From assembly GCF_905250085.1 (NCBI RefSeq), contig NZ_CAJNOB010000034.1, forward strand, positions 1-64,000: 64,000 bases of DNA, given 5' to 3'. The translations under genes were made by a program, and so were the position numbers. The stretch comes from Candidatus Methylacidithermus pantelleriae (GTDB taxonomy: Bacteria > Verrucomicrobiota > Verrucomicrobiia > Methylacidiphilales > Methylacidiphilaceae). The notes below the pieces were generated by a model. The model worked only from the letters and a program-made list of their open reading frames with translations. It did no database searches and had not been told where the DNA came from. Positions 35,220-43,573 of the stretch are shown here, piece by piece. The first letter of the stretch is position 1. Each line of letters begins with the position of its first letter.

Positions 35220-36977
35220 ATGGTCGTAGAAAACGAGCTGGTCCGGCTGCTGGGAGAAAGGAAAGACTGGCATCAGAACGGGGTGAGCGTCCCTGCGATT
35301 CCGGAAAGCGCCCCTTTCAGCGCCGAAGAGCGTGCGTGGATTAACGGTTACCTGGCCGGGGCTTGGATTGGTTCTCTCCTCTCTAGCCGCGATTACCCAA
35401 AGCGTTCTCCTCGAGAGGAGCTCCCTGGGGATCGGGGTGATGCCTACCTCACGATTCTTTACGCTAGCCAGACGGGCAACACGGAATCGCTGGCGAAACG
35501 CCTGGCCGAAAAAGCCCAAGAGAAAGGCTTGGCGGTCCGGCTCTATTCCATGTCGGCTTATCCCAGGGAACAGCTCCAGAAGGAGCGCTGGCTGGTGGCC
35601 ATGACGAGTACGTATGGCGACGGGGAGTTTCCGGATAATGGGGTTGGATTCTGGGAGTTTCTATCTTCCGACAAGGTCCCGAGGTTAGAAAAGCTCCACT
35701 ACGCTGTCTTAGCGCTCGGGGATTCCCACTATCCTCATTTTTGCCAGGCTGGTCGCAATCTCGATGAAAGGCTCGAAGAACTGGGAGCGCAACGAATGTG
35801 CCAAAGGGTGGATTGCGACGTCGATTTTGAAAGGCCTGCCAACCGCTGGATGGAGGAGGTCATTCAAACGCTCTTGGAAAGGATTCCCAGGGTGGAAGGG
35901 CCAGAGTTTCCCCAAGGCATCCAAGGGGAAAATGAGGGGCAGCTCACAACGGCGCGCGCAGCACGAGAGGATGTGAGCGGGAAGTATCACCGGAACCACC
36001 CTTTCCTGGCAACTGTGGTTCGAAATATCCCTCTGACAAGTCTCCAGGCCGGCAAGGAGACCCGTCATATCGAAATTTCGCTTGAGGGATCCGGGCTTAC
36101 CTATCTTTCAGGGGACGCGCTGGGAGTGTTTCCCAGAAACTGTCCCCTTTTGGTAACCGAAATTCTCGACGCGAAGGGATGGGACAAGGACAGCTGGGTA
36201 GTACTGCCTGGCGGGCAGTTGCTCGGTTTATGGGAGGCTCTTTGCTCCCATTTAGAGATCGCCAGGCTTAGTCGAGAGACCCTGGCGGCCTGCGGGTCCC
36301 CGCAAGAGCTGGTCGATGCCTGCAAGCCCTTAACGCCCAGGCTCTATTCCATTGCGTGCAGTCCGAAAGTTTATCCCCATGTGGTTCACTTGACGGTTGG
36401 CGTGGTTCGCTATTGGGACCGGGAGCGGCTTCGGAAAGGAGTAGCTTCGAGCTTTCTTGCCGAGCGAGCAGCCGAAGGCGCGCGCGTTCCCGTCTACGTT
36501 CACAGTAACCCCCGTTTCCGGCCCCCACCCGCAGAAGCGCCTCTCATTATGATTGGCCCTGGTACGGGGATTGCCCCTTTCCGTGCCTTTCTCCAAGAAA
36601 GGGAGGGAGAATCTCGCCCAGGTCCCAGTTGGCTTTTCTTTGGGGAATGGCATCGTGACGGGACGTTTTACTACCGGGAAGAAATTCAAAGGTGGGCCAA
36701 AATGGGGGTTGTGACGCGTTTGGATCTAGCGTTTTCCCGAGACCAAGAAGAGAAGTGCTACGTGTGGCATCGAATGTTGGAATCACGGAAAGACTTTTAT
36801 CGCTGGTTGCAAGAAGGAGCCTACGTGTATGTCTGCGGATCCCTCAATGTGGGCAGGGATGTAGAAAAGGCACTTGTGGAGATTTTCCGAACGGAGGGTG
36901 GGCTCAAGGAACCCGAGGCTCAAGCCCGTGTGAGCGAACTTAAGGAAACAGGCAGATATCGGAAGGATGTTTATTAA
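35220..36977 (+). CDS. CysJ-like NADPH flavoprotein reductase
   Basis: A 585-residue diflavin reductase of the sulfite-reductase-alpha type. The N-terminal helix segment FSAEERAWINGYLAGAWIG is as in CysJ. A flavodoxin domain binds FMN (YASQTGNTES 81-90; TSTYGDGEFPDN; LALGDSHYPHFC). The FAD domain carries RLYSIACS. The NADPH domain carries GPGTGIAPFRAFLQER and YVCGSLNVGRDVEKAL, and the C-terminus is RYRKDVY. It moves electrons from NADPH to a siroheme reductase. The NirA-type gene follows 89 bp downstream, so it is the likely partner. The NADPH-side motif reads CGSLNVGRD rather than CGDxxxMAKD. Confidence 0.93.
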   Translation: MVVENELVRLLGERKDWHQNGVSVPAIPESAPFSAEERAWINGYLAGAWIGSLLSSRDYPKRSPREELPGDRGDAYLTILYASQTGNTESLAKRLAEKAQEKGLAVRLYSMSAYPREQLQKERWLVAMTSTYGDGEFPDNGVGFWEFLSSDKVPRLEKLHYAVLALGDSHYPHFCQAGRNLDERLEELGAQRMCQRVDCDVDFERPANRWMEEVIQTLLERIPRVEGPEFPQGIQGENEGQLTTARAAREDVSGKYHRNHPFLATVVRNIPLTSLQAGKETRHIEISLEGSGLTYLSGDALGVFPRNCPLLVTEILDAKGWDKDSWVVLPGGQLLGLWEALCSHLEIARLSRETLAACGSPQELVDACKPLTPRLYSIACSPKVYPHVVHLTVGVVRYWDRERLRKGVASSFLAERAAEGARVPVYVHSNPRFRPPPAEAPLIMIGPGTGIAPFRAFLQEREGESRPGPSWLFFGEWHRDGTFYYREEIQRWAKMGVVTRLDLAFSRDQEEKCYVWHRMLESRKDFYRWLQEGAYVYVCGSLNVGRDVEKALVEIFRTEGGLKEPEAQARVSELKETGRYRKDVY

Positions 36978-37066
36978 AGAAAGGCTTATGGCCCCAAGGC
37001 CACAGGAACTTCTAGCGTACTTTGCCAACGGGAGCAAAGCCCGTTGAAAAGAAAGGAGAGCTTGCT

Positions 37067-38857
37067 ATGGAACTGGAAGCCAAGGGAAAAGCGTCGTCGG
37101 CTGTCGTCGACAAAGTAAAGGCTGGGATCGGAACGCTTCAGCCGGTACAAGAGCGCTATCTTCAAGGGTTTTTTGCCGGGCTTGCTGAGCGTGGAATCAG
37201 TTTTTGGGACGCTGTCTCTCAAGAGGCTTCCTTGGCCACTTCCCCTCCCGTGGAATCCCCGTCGCTCACCTTTGAGGAACGGGTGAAAAAGGAAGAGCAT
37301 CCTTTGGATTCCTATTACCGACTTTTGGAGCATGCGGAAGCGAACCGGGCTCCAGATCGAGAACATACGTTTCGCTTTAAATGGTACGGGCTTTTCTATC
37401 TTTCGCCCGTAAAGGAATCGTTCATGGCGCGGATTCGTATTCCTGCCGGGCAACTTCAAAGTTTTCAACTGCGTGAGATTGCAAAGATAGCCAAGGAGTT
37501 GACAACGGGATACATCCAGGTGACCACCCGTGCCAATATCCAGATCCGGTTGATTCAGGTTCGCGACGCGCCGGAAGTCTTGCGACGCCTTTCGTCTGTG
37601 GGATTGTATACTAGGGGTTCTGGGGCTGACAACATCCGGAATATTACTGCTCATGCGACGACCGGAATTGATCCCTATGAATGGATAGACGTATCCCCTT
37701 ACTGTCACAAGCTTGCTCATTTGATTCTTTCACAACGGGAATTTTATGACCTGCCGAGAAAATTTAATGTAGCGTTTGACGGGGGAGGACTGGTTCCGGT
37801 CGTAGAGGATACGAATGATATTGGTGTGCGGGCGGTGGGTGTAGGGACAGACACAGGTCAGCCGGAAGTTCTCTTTCGGATCCGGCTAGGAGGCGTAACC
37901 GGACATGGGAGTTTTGGAACGGATCTGGGCGTTTTGGTGGAACCGGATCGGATCGTTTCGGTAGTGGCGGCGCTCATTAAAGTGTATCTGAAAAACGGGG
38001 ATCGTTCGGACCGGCGGAAAGCTCGTGTAAAATATCTTTTGGAAAAGTGGGGTGTGGAACGCTATCTGCAGGAAACCGAGAAACTGCTTGGACATTCGCT
38101 TCGCCGGAGTCCTTTTCGGGAGGACGGAAGCTTTGAGGGAGAAGTCCGGAAAGAAAAGCCTTTCGTTGCGCATCCGCACATTGGCGTTCATCCCCAAAAA
38201 CAGCCGGGGTTTTACTATCTAGGGGTGGCTCTTCCGGTGGGACAGGTAACGGCAAACCAGCTATTACGATTGGCCGATCTGGCGGATCACTACGGCCAGG
38301 GAGAGGTTCGAACGACCGTGTGGCAAAATTTTCTCCTTCCTCATATCCCGGAAGGCTATGTGGAGACGGTTAAGAAAGCATTGGTAAAAATGGGACTTCA
38401 CTGGCAGCAAAGCCCGATTGCCAGTGGGGTCATTGCGTGTACAGGAAACCGGTACTGCAAGTATTCGAGCACGGATACCAAAGGGCATGCATTAGAGCTG
38501 GTTAAGCATTTAGAAAAACGGGTGAAGTTAGATCAGCCTGTGAATATCCATCTAACAGGATGCCCGAATTCTTGTGCCCAGCATTACATTGGGGACATTG
38601 GTTTATTGGGAGTGAAAGGTACGCTCGGGGGGAGCCAGGTGGAGGCGTATCATGTGTTTGTGGGAGGTGGTTTTGGAGAGCACCGAGCGCTTGGTAGGCA
38701 GCTTTTTTATTCCATTCCCAGTTCTGAACTTCCCCATCTGGTCGAAAGGATGCTCAAAGTGTATCTTGCCAAGCGGGAGCCGGGAGAGACGTTCCAAGCC
38801 TTTACTGCTCGTCACGATATCAATACCCTGCAACGACTCTTTAGCCAGGATGAATGA
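37067..38857 (+). CDS. NirA-type siroheme nitrite (or sulfite) reductase
   Basis: A 596-residue siroheme/[4Fe-4S] reductase. The cluster ligands are CTGNRYC (Cys458, Cys464) and GCPNSC (Cys499, Cys503). The ACTGNxxC form with downstream TDTKGHA is nearer to assimilatory nitrite reductases than to CysI. Two symmetric half-domains are visible (FMARIRIPAGQLQ and GFYYLGVALPVGQV starts). AGGAG sits eight bases before the ATG at 37067; an upstream ATG at 37022 in the same frame is less likely. An extra ~60-residue N-terminal region (VQERYLQGFFAGLAERG) precedes the reductase fold and resembles the CysJ N-terminal helix. Together with the flavoprotein it would reduce nitrite to ammonium at the cost of NADPH. 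Confidence 0.9.
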   Translation: MELEAKGKASSAVVDKVKAGIGTLQPVQERYLQGFFAGLAERGISFWDAVSQEASLATSPPVESPSLTFEERVKKEEHPLDSYYRLLEHAEANRAPDREHTFRFKWYGLFYLSPVKESFMARIRIPAGQLQSFQLREIAKIAKELTTGYIQVTTRANIQIRLIQVRDAPEVLRRLSSVGLYTRGSGADNIRNITAHATTGIDPYEWIDVSPYCHKLAHLILSQREFYDLPRKFNVAFDGGGLVPVVEDTNDIGVRAVGVGTDTGQPEVLFRIRLGGVTGHGSFGTDLGVLVEPDRIVSVVAALIKVYLKNGDRSDRRKARVKYLLEKWGVERYLQETEKLLGHSLRRSPFREDGSFEGEVRKEKPFVAHPHIGVHPQKQPGFYYLGVALPVGQVTANQLLRLADLADHYGQGEVRTTVWQNFLLPHIPEGYVETVKKALVKMGLHWQQSPIASGVIACTGNRYCKYSSTDTKGHALELVKHLEKRVKLDQPVNIHLTGCPNSCAQHYIGDIGLLGVKGTLGGSQVEAYHVFVGGGFGEHRALGRQLFYSIPSSELPHLVERMLKVYLAKREPGETFQAFTARHDINTLQRLFSQDE

Positions 38858-39191
38858 GAGAGGAGGGGGTGTCTAAGAGGAAGCCGGCGGGATCGAGCAT
38901 TTTTTCCCATAGCGTCGGGATTTTTCTTTTTCGCTTTGGGTTTGACCCCAAATGGAGAGCTTACAGAGGCACCCAAGCGTGACGCAGTCGGGGGAATGAT
39001 TCTGGGGGAAAGAGGCTTTGGTCGGAAAGAAAGAAACCCTTGTAACGTTTTCATCCACCGTTTTTGGGAGTCCAAAGATATAAAAGTACCAGAACCAAGG
39101 TCGGGGATTGTTTCCTTTTGCGAAGGTCACCCGAGAAGTCGGTACAAAAAGGGCTTTGGATTCCCAGGATCCCTAACGAAGGAATGGCTTT
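38858..39191. other. Intergenic stretch between convergent genes
   Basis: About 330 bp between the nitrite reductase stop and the DJ-1 gene stop. No gene or clear terminator stem is visible. Confidence 0.4.
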
Positions 39192-39791
39192 TTACTTTGC
39201 GGCCTCTTGCTTTTGGGTTACAAGATGGATCTCACTCGGGTCGAATCGGGCGCATAGACCTTGGGCAACGCGTTGTACCACCTCGCTTCCTTCCAAGCAG
39301 TAAAGAATGGCCAGGGCAAATTCCAGGGCGGTTCCCGCTCCTACGCTGGTAATGACTTTGCCGTCGACTACGACCCGAGGACCCTCTATGAGTCTATCCT
39401 GGGGAATGTCCTTGCGGCAGGTGGGATGGGCCGTAATTTTTCTCTCTGGACAAAGTTTATGCCAGACAAGGAGTTGGGGCGCCGCGCAGATTGCGGCCAC
39501 CCACCGGTCTTCCTCCACCTGGCGCTCCAGGAGTGCTTTTACCCTTGCGTCCCGGGACAGGTTAGCGGTCCCCTCGGCACCTCCGGGAAGTACAATGACA
39601 TCGAAGGTTTCCTCCAGCACGTCGCTGATATCCTTATCGGGAAGGTGCTTCGTTTTGCGTGACGCCGTAATGATCCCGGGCATGGTTCCTCCGACCACCA
39701 CAGACCAATCTGCCCGGCGCAAGACGTCAATGGAGGTAATGGCCTCGATTTCTTCAAAGCCTGGTGCCACAGTAACAAGAGCCTTTTTCAT
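39192..39791 (-). CDS. DJ-1/PfpI (YajL-like) family protein
   Basis: A 199-residue protein of the DJ-1/ThiJ superfamily. The nucleophile elbow AAICAAPQLL holds the reactive cysteine, and the early glutamate in APGFEEIEA completes the active site. The VLPGGAEG loop is typical. Members act as deglycases/glyoxalases or redox-sensing chaperones protecting against carbonyl stress. The gene follows the PgsA-like fusion gene by only three bases on the same strand, so they form an operon. Confidence 0.92.
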   Translation of the reverse strand: MKKALVTVAPGFEEIEAITSIDVLRRADWSVVVGGTMPGIITASRKTKHLPDKDISDVLEETFDVIVLPGGAEGTANLSRDARVKALLERQVEEDRWVAAICAAPQLLVWHKLCPERKITAHPTCRKDIPQDRLIEGPRVVVDGKVITSVGAGTALEFALAILYCLEGSEVVQRVAQGLCARFDPSEIHLVTQKQEAAK

Positions 39792-39794
39792 GGG

Positions 39795-40976
39795 CTAGAC
39801 TCGAACCAGTCCGGAAATTCTCTCTAACAATTGCCGAAACTCTTCTTCGGTGAGCACTGGGATCAATCGAGATCTTTCCCACGATGCCGGAACCTCCGTC
39901 CAAGATCGGCATCCCTCATAGCTGGCGTGCCAGGGAATGCGGACCGGCGGGTCCGCACGAAAAACTCGAACGAAAAGGCAATGCACTCCCGGAACCGGTC
40001 CGCAGAAAAACTTTTCCCGCACGGTCTCAGTCGCCCAAATGTGAAAAGGGTCTAACGCTTCTACGTGATCCCAGTCCGTAAGGAAGGTCGCCTCTTTGAC
40101 TTCCGCTACATATTCCAGCAGAATTTCCGTCGGTTTTTCATCCCGGCTCACCCAGGAAGCAAATGGCGGTTTGAGCTTATCCTGTGCTTGATGGAAACGG
40201 GTGGGTAAAAGCCAAAAGCGTTGGTGTTGGACTTGGAAACCTCTTCGCAGCTCTCCTAGTCCTCCCTTTCGTAAAAGAAGCGATTGGTGACCACTGCCTA
40301 GCGCTTTGACAACAGCTTCCCACTCTTTGAAAGCCGGACAATTGACCGCTTCCCTTTTCACGGAGCTGGCAGGGATTGGCGGAACGGGGTCGCTTGCAAG
40401 AAAAAGCCCTCGGTTTTTAACCAGGTAAATCAAACCTGAGGCTACCGTAATGCAAAGGACGATCCACAGCAAGGGGGGTTGCACAAGTTGCAACCAGCGG
40501 CTAAGAAAACTCTCTTGCGCACCCAGTTCCTGCAAGGATTGGTCGGTCAAGCAAGCCAAAACAAAAAGGATCTGTGAAAGTGTTTTGTGTTTTCCTGCTT
40601 TTTCTGCTCCGAGCACAAACCCTCGCGTTGCTGCAAGCGTACGCAGACCTGTGATTAAAAATTCTCGACTCACGATGGCGACGACAACCCACATGGGTGC
40701 GTACCCGAGTTCGAGGAGCGCGATGAAGGCCGCCGTAATGAGGATTTTATCGGCCAAAGGATCCAGAAGCTTGCCAAGGTCGGACTCCCATTGGCGCGTT
40801 CGTGCGATCCATCCGTCCAGCCAGTCGGTGAGACTGCCAACCACAAAGATCCCGAGAGCGGCCGTTGCCTTGAAGGGCCACGAGGAACTGAGGTCGGCTA
40901 CAAACGCAGCCGAAAGGAGGAGCCGGCCGAGGGAAAGCTTATTGGGCAGCTGCCGGTCATGTGCGACACCCCCCAC
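39795..40976 (-). CDS. CDP-alcohol phosphatidyltransferase (PgsA-like) fused to a DUF1802 domain
   Basis: A 393-residue two-domain protein. Residues ~10-190 are a PgsA-type integral membrane enzyme with the complete signature Asp51-x2-Asp54-Gly55-x2-Ala58-Arg59-x8-Gly68-x3-Asp72-x3-Asp76, and several membrane helices. It presumably makes phosphatidylglycerophosphate. After a short Pro/Ser linker (~195-213), residues ~214-390 match the DUF1802 pattern: FKEWEAVVKAL, SLLLRKGGL, FWLLPTRFHQ and PFHIW, ending with a CRSW and a PVLTEEEF segment. DUF1802 proteins are usually separate and of unknown function. The start is a GTG at 40976 without a clear ribosome site. The junction is in one uninterrupted frame. 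Confidence 0.88.
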   Translation of the reverse strand: MGGVAHDRQLPNKLSLGRLLLSAAFVADLSSSWPFKATAALGIFVVGSLTDWLDGWIARTRQWESDLGKLLDPLADKILITAAFIALLELGYAPMWVVVAIVSREFLITGLRTLAATRGFVLGAEKAGKHKTLSQILFVLACLTDQSLQELGAQESFLSRWLQLVQPPLLWIVLCITVASGLIYLVKNRGLFLASDPVPPIPASSVKREAVNCPAFKEWEAVVKALGSGHQSLLLRKGGLGELRRGFQVQHQRFWLLPTRFHQAQDKLKPPFASWVSRDEKPTEILLEYVAEVKEATFLTDWDHVEALDPFHIWATETVREKFFCGPVPGVHCLFVRVFRADPPVRIPWHASYEGCRSWTEVPASWERSRLIPVLTEEEFRQLLERISGLVRV

Positions 40977-41007
40977 GGGGAAAGAATAAAGCTGTGTCTC
41001 GGGGGGG

Positions 41008-41706
41008 TTGACAAGGCGAAATCATCACGAGTCCCCCCGACCGGGTGGCTTGACTAGCTCCGGACTTGCTAAGGGGGTGCATCCTTTCTCGACAGAGAAG
41101 AATCGGAGCGGCTATGTTCGGTTTGTGCGTCCGAAGCAGTGGCTCGCGATTGCTTGGTTGGGAATCGCTGCCCCGGCGCTTTTGGCGTTTGACGTTTTGC
41201 CCTCGCGTGATCCCAACCCGCCCCATTCTCCTAGCGGAACAGGATTGGGCAAGCTACGGTTGTTTGCTACGGATCCCTCTCGGCTGGAAAAGGCCGAAAG
41301 GGTCGACGATGAGAAAGTGGAGGCACGGGTCGAGGTCGAGCCCAAAAGCGTTTCCTTGGCTGCACTGCGCCAGATGGCACCTGAAAATGACGCGTTGAAA
41401 ATTTGCTTGTACGTCCACAATCGCGATCGGAAGTTCTACACGCTACGATTTCCGACGACTCAACGCTTGGGGGTTTGGATTCGGGATCCTTCGGGGCAGC
41501 CGGTTTTTGTGTCGCCAGTGGATCGTGATTTGCCCAAAGAAGAAGGAGTTACTCTTCTCGACCCGGGAGACACCCTTAGGTATTGCTTTTGTCTTAAACA
41601 GAAGGACCTTGCCAACTCTCTCAGGGTGGGTGTCTACGCGGTGGAGACCGAGCTTGTTGGGTACCCTAAGATTCGCGCGAAAAGAACGCTTTCCGTTACC
41701 CCCTAA
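41008..41706 (+). CDS. Exported protein with BsuPI-like beta-sandwich domain
   Basis: The open frame begins at a TTG at 41008. A hydrophobic segment (WLAIAWLGIAAPALLAF) at residues 45-61 probably anchors or exports the protein, and a GTG at 41125 giving VRPKQWLAIAW would be a more natural signal-peptide start. Residues ~130-232 alternate short strands (LKICLYVHNRDRKFYTLRF, LGVWIRDPSGQPVFV, LLDPGDTLRYCF). This resembles the intracellular-proteinase-inhibitor BsuPI fold. The function is unknown, with a periplasmic or surface binding role likely. It is divergent from the PgsA-DUF1802 gene. Confidence 0.65.
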   Translation: MTRRNHHESPRPGGLTSSGLAKGVHPFSTEKNRSGYVRFVRPKQWLAIAWLGIAAPALLAFDVLPSRDPNPPHSPSGTGLGKLRLFATDPSRLEKAERVDDEKVEARVEVEPKSVSLAALRQMAPENDALKICLYVHNRDRKFYTLRFPTTQRLGVWIRDPSGQPVFVSPVDRDLPKEEGVTLLDPGDTLRYCFCLKQKDLANSLRVGVYAVETELVGYPKIRAKRTLSVTP

Positions 41707-41873
41707 GTTTTTTAGTGAAAGAGTCGTTTTTACCTTTCCCTGCAACCCTGAAAGCGCGACAGGAGGGAAACCTTGGGTGGGGGGTAGCCAGGGGATACGG
41801 AGAGAGTAAGAGCGTGGGCGATGTTTGAGAGAAAAACGCATGGCAAGGCTTCGAGCGGCTTTCTTTTGACCCA

Positions 41874-42635
41874 CTACGCAAGAACCCACGACTCTTTCCA
41901 GAGCCGGATTCCTCCTTGGAGCGCGGCCCGGTTTGTTTCTCGGATGACCCCTGGGGGGGTAGAGACGAGCCGCTTGGCGTTGCCGCCTCCCAGAACCACG
42001 TAATCCACAAGAAATGCAGCTTGTAGCCGCGCAATCACCTCCCAAAGATGCTTGGACCAGCGTTTAATCCCAAGTCGTAACCTTCCCGCATTGCCCAGAT
42101 AATCTTCCAGTGTTTTGCCTTTCTTTTTGTATGGCAGCTCCGAAAGCTCCAAGGGTAAAAGAATGCGATCCAAAATGAGGGCAGATCCCAGCCCCGTCCC
42201 CAGTCCAAGGAAGAGCATCCGACCCCCTCGGTAGCAACCCAGAGCCTGGAGAAGCGCGTCATTCACCACTCGAGTCGGGCAGCCCAAGAGCTTGCCAAAA
42301 TCAAGTTTTTTCCAACCTGGACCCAAGTTTTTCGGATCCTTGACGGGTTGGCCTTCCTTGACAGGGCTTGGGAAACCCACCGACGCCACCGAGTAGTTCC
42401 ACCCGGAGAGCCACTTAGGGAGTTCGTGAGCCAGGTCCTGGGGTGTAAATTGGGGTCCTGAGGGAATTTTGACCGGCTTTCTCTGGTTGAATTTCCATAA
42501 TTTCACGTGGCTCCCTCCGATGTCGACGGTGAGGATCTGGGATTCGGCCACCGAGGGACCTGGCTGGATGATTTGCAGCGCAATCCCCGTGCCTAGGGCA
42601 GGAGAGCGGCGGCAGGCCTGGGAAGTTCGAGGCAT
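41874..42635 (-). CDS. Polyphosphate-glucokinase-like ROK protein
   Basis: A 253-residue ROK-superfamily kinase. It has the phosphate loop LTVDIGGSHVKLW (35-47), a GFPSPVKEG loop and KNLGPGWKKLDFGKLLG. The catalytic VVNDALLQALG follows, then FLGLGTGLGSALI and VVLGGGNAKRL. The GxGWxxLDFxxxLG layout is that of polyphosphate glucokinases (PpgK), which phosphorylate glucose with polyphosphate or ATP. As in PpgK, the ROK zinc finger is absent. The first ~30 residues are not part of the fold and the true start might be later, though AAAGG precedes the ATG. It lies between a beta-hydroxyacid dehydrogenase gene and the BsuPI-like gene. Confidence 0.85.
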   Translation of the reverse strand: MPRTSQACRRSPALGTGIALQIIQPGPSVAESQILTVDIGGSHVKLWKFNQRKPVKIPSGPQFTPQDLAHELPKWLSGWNYSVASVGFPSPVKEGQPVKDPKNLGPGWKKLDFGKLLGCPTRVVNDALLQALGCYRGGRMLFLGLGTGLGSALILDRILLPLELSELPYKKKGKTLEDYLGNAGRLRLGIKRWSKHLWEVIARLQAAFLVDYVVLGGGNAKRLVSTPPGVIRETNRAALQGGIRLWKESWVLA

Positions 42636-42676
42636 TTGGGCCTTTGTTAAGGAGAAATCCCAGCGGATGGCTTCAC

Positions 42677-43573
42677 TTACACGTTTGATCCGGGGGTGTA
42701 CTCCTTGCTGCCAATAAGCTTGTAGAGAACCGAGTAGTCAAGATTGGCCAAGGAAGAATTTTCCCATCTTCGGAAGAATGGTTCCAGACAGCTCACCCAC
42801 TCGGATTGCAACGGGTGTCGCTTGAGCTCTTCGTGAAAGAGACGGAAATCTTTTACAAGGTGCCGATAAGAAAAGTTGGGCTCTTCATAATGGTGATGCA
42901 GCATCCGAGGCAACTTTTTGTCGAAGGTTGGCGCATAAAGGGAGCTTTGCCGCAAAAGTTCCATAAAACATTCCGTGGCTATTCCCTCCCGTTCTATGAG
43001 GGTAAGACTGGTAGCAAAGGCAAGCGTTAGGGTCGCGATCAGCTGGTTAAAGGCAAGTTTCACAATAGCGGCTTTGCCTACCGGGCCTACCCACATAGGC
43101 TTTTCCGCAAGGTCCTGAAAAAGAGGCAAAAGCTTTTGCCAGAGCGTAGATTCGGCGCCGCCAAAGACGAGGAGTCTCCCCGCCAGGGCCTCCGGCGCGC
43201 TGCCCAGCACGGGCGCTTCTGCATACAGGCCCCCGTGCTTCTGGACCAGATCCTGGAGGTCCCGGCTTTGCTCGGAAGAGATGGTTCCCATTTGCACGAT
43301 CACTTTGGAATGAAAGGAAAGCTTTTGCGCGGCTTCCTCCAGGACATGACGTGTAGCCGGATAGTCAGCTAGCGTCAGAAGGATGATATCGGCCACCGCG
43401 ATGGCTTCTGTGACATGGTCGCTTAGGGTCACCCCATACGGGAGAAGGGCTAACGCTTTTTCCCGGGTCCGGTTGTACACGGTGACCCGCCAACCTCGTT
43501 CAGCAAGCCGGCGAGCCACAGCACTACCCAAAACTCCCGTTCCTAAGAGAGCGATGGCAAAAATTTTTCCCAT
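42677..43573 (-). CDS. NAD(P)-dependent beta-hydroxyacid dehydrogenase family protein
   Basis: A 298-residue enzyme of the 3-hydroxyisobutyrate dehydrogenase/glyoxylate reductase family. The nucleotide-binding loop is LLGTGVLGSAVARRLAERG (9-27) with NRT after strand 2, favouring NADP. The substrate loop is APVLGSAPEAL, and the catalytic lysine lies in VGPVGKAAIVKLAFN. The ATG at 43573 (MGKIFAIALLG) is preceded by GGGGAAGAG; the longer frame upstream is not protein-like. The substrate could be tartronate semialdehyde, succinic semialdehyde or glyoxylate. Confidence 0.9.
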   Translation of the reverse strand: MGKIFAIALLGTGVLGSAVARRLAERGWRVTVYNRTREKALALLPYGVTLSDHVTEAIAVADIILLTLADYPATRHVLEEAAQKLSFHSKVIVQMGTISSEQSRDLQDLVQKHGGLYAEAPVLGSAPEALAGRLLVFGGAESTLWQKLLPLFQDLAEKPMWVGPVGKAAIVKLAFNQLIATLTLAFATSLTLIEREGIATECFMELLRQSSLYAPTFDKKLPRMLHHHYEEPNFSYRHLVKDFRLFHEELKRHPLQSEWVSCLEPFFRRWENSSLANLDYSVLYKLIGSKEYTPGSNV

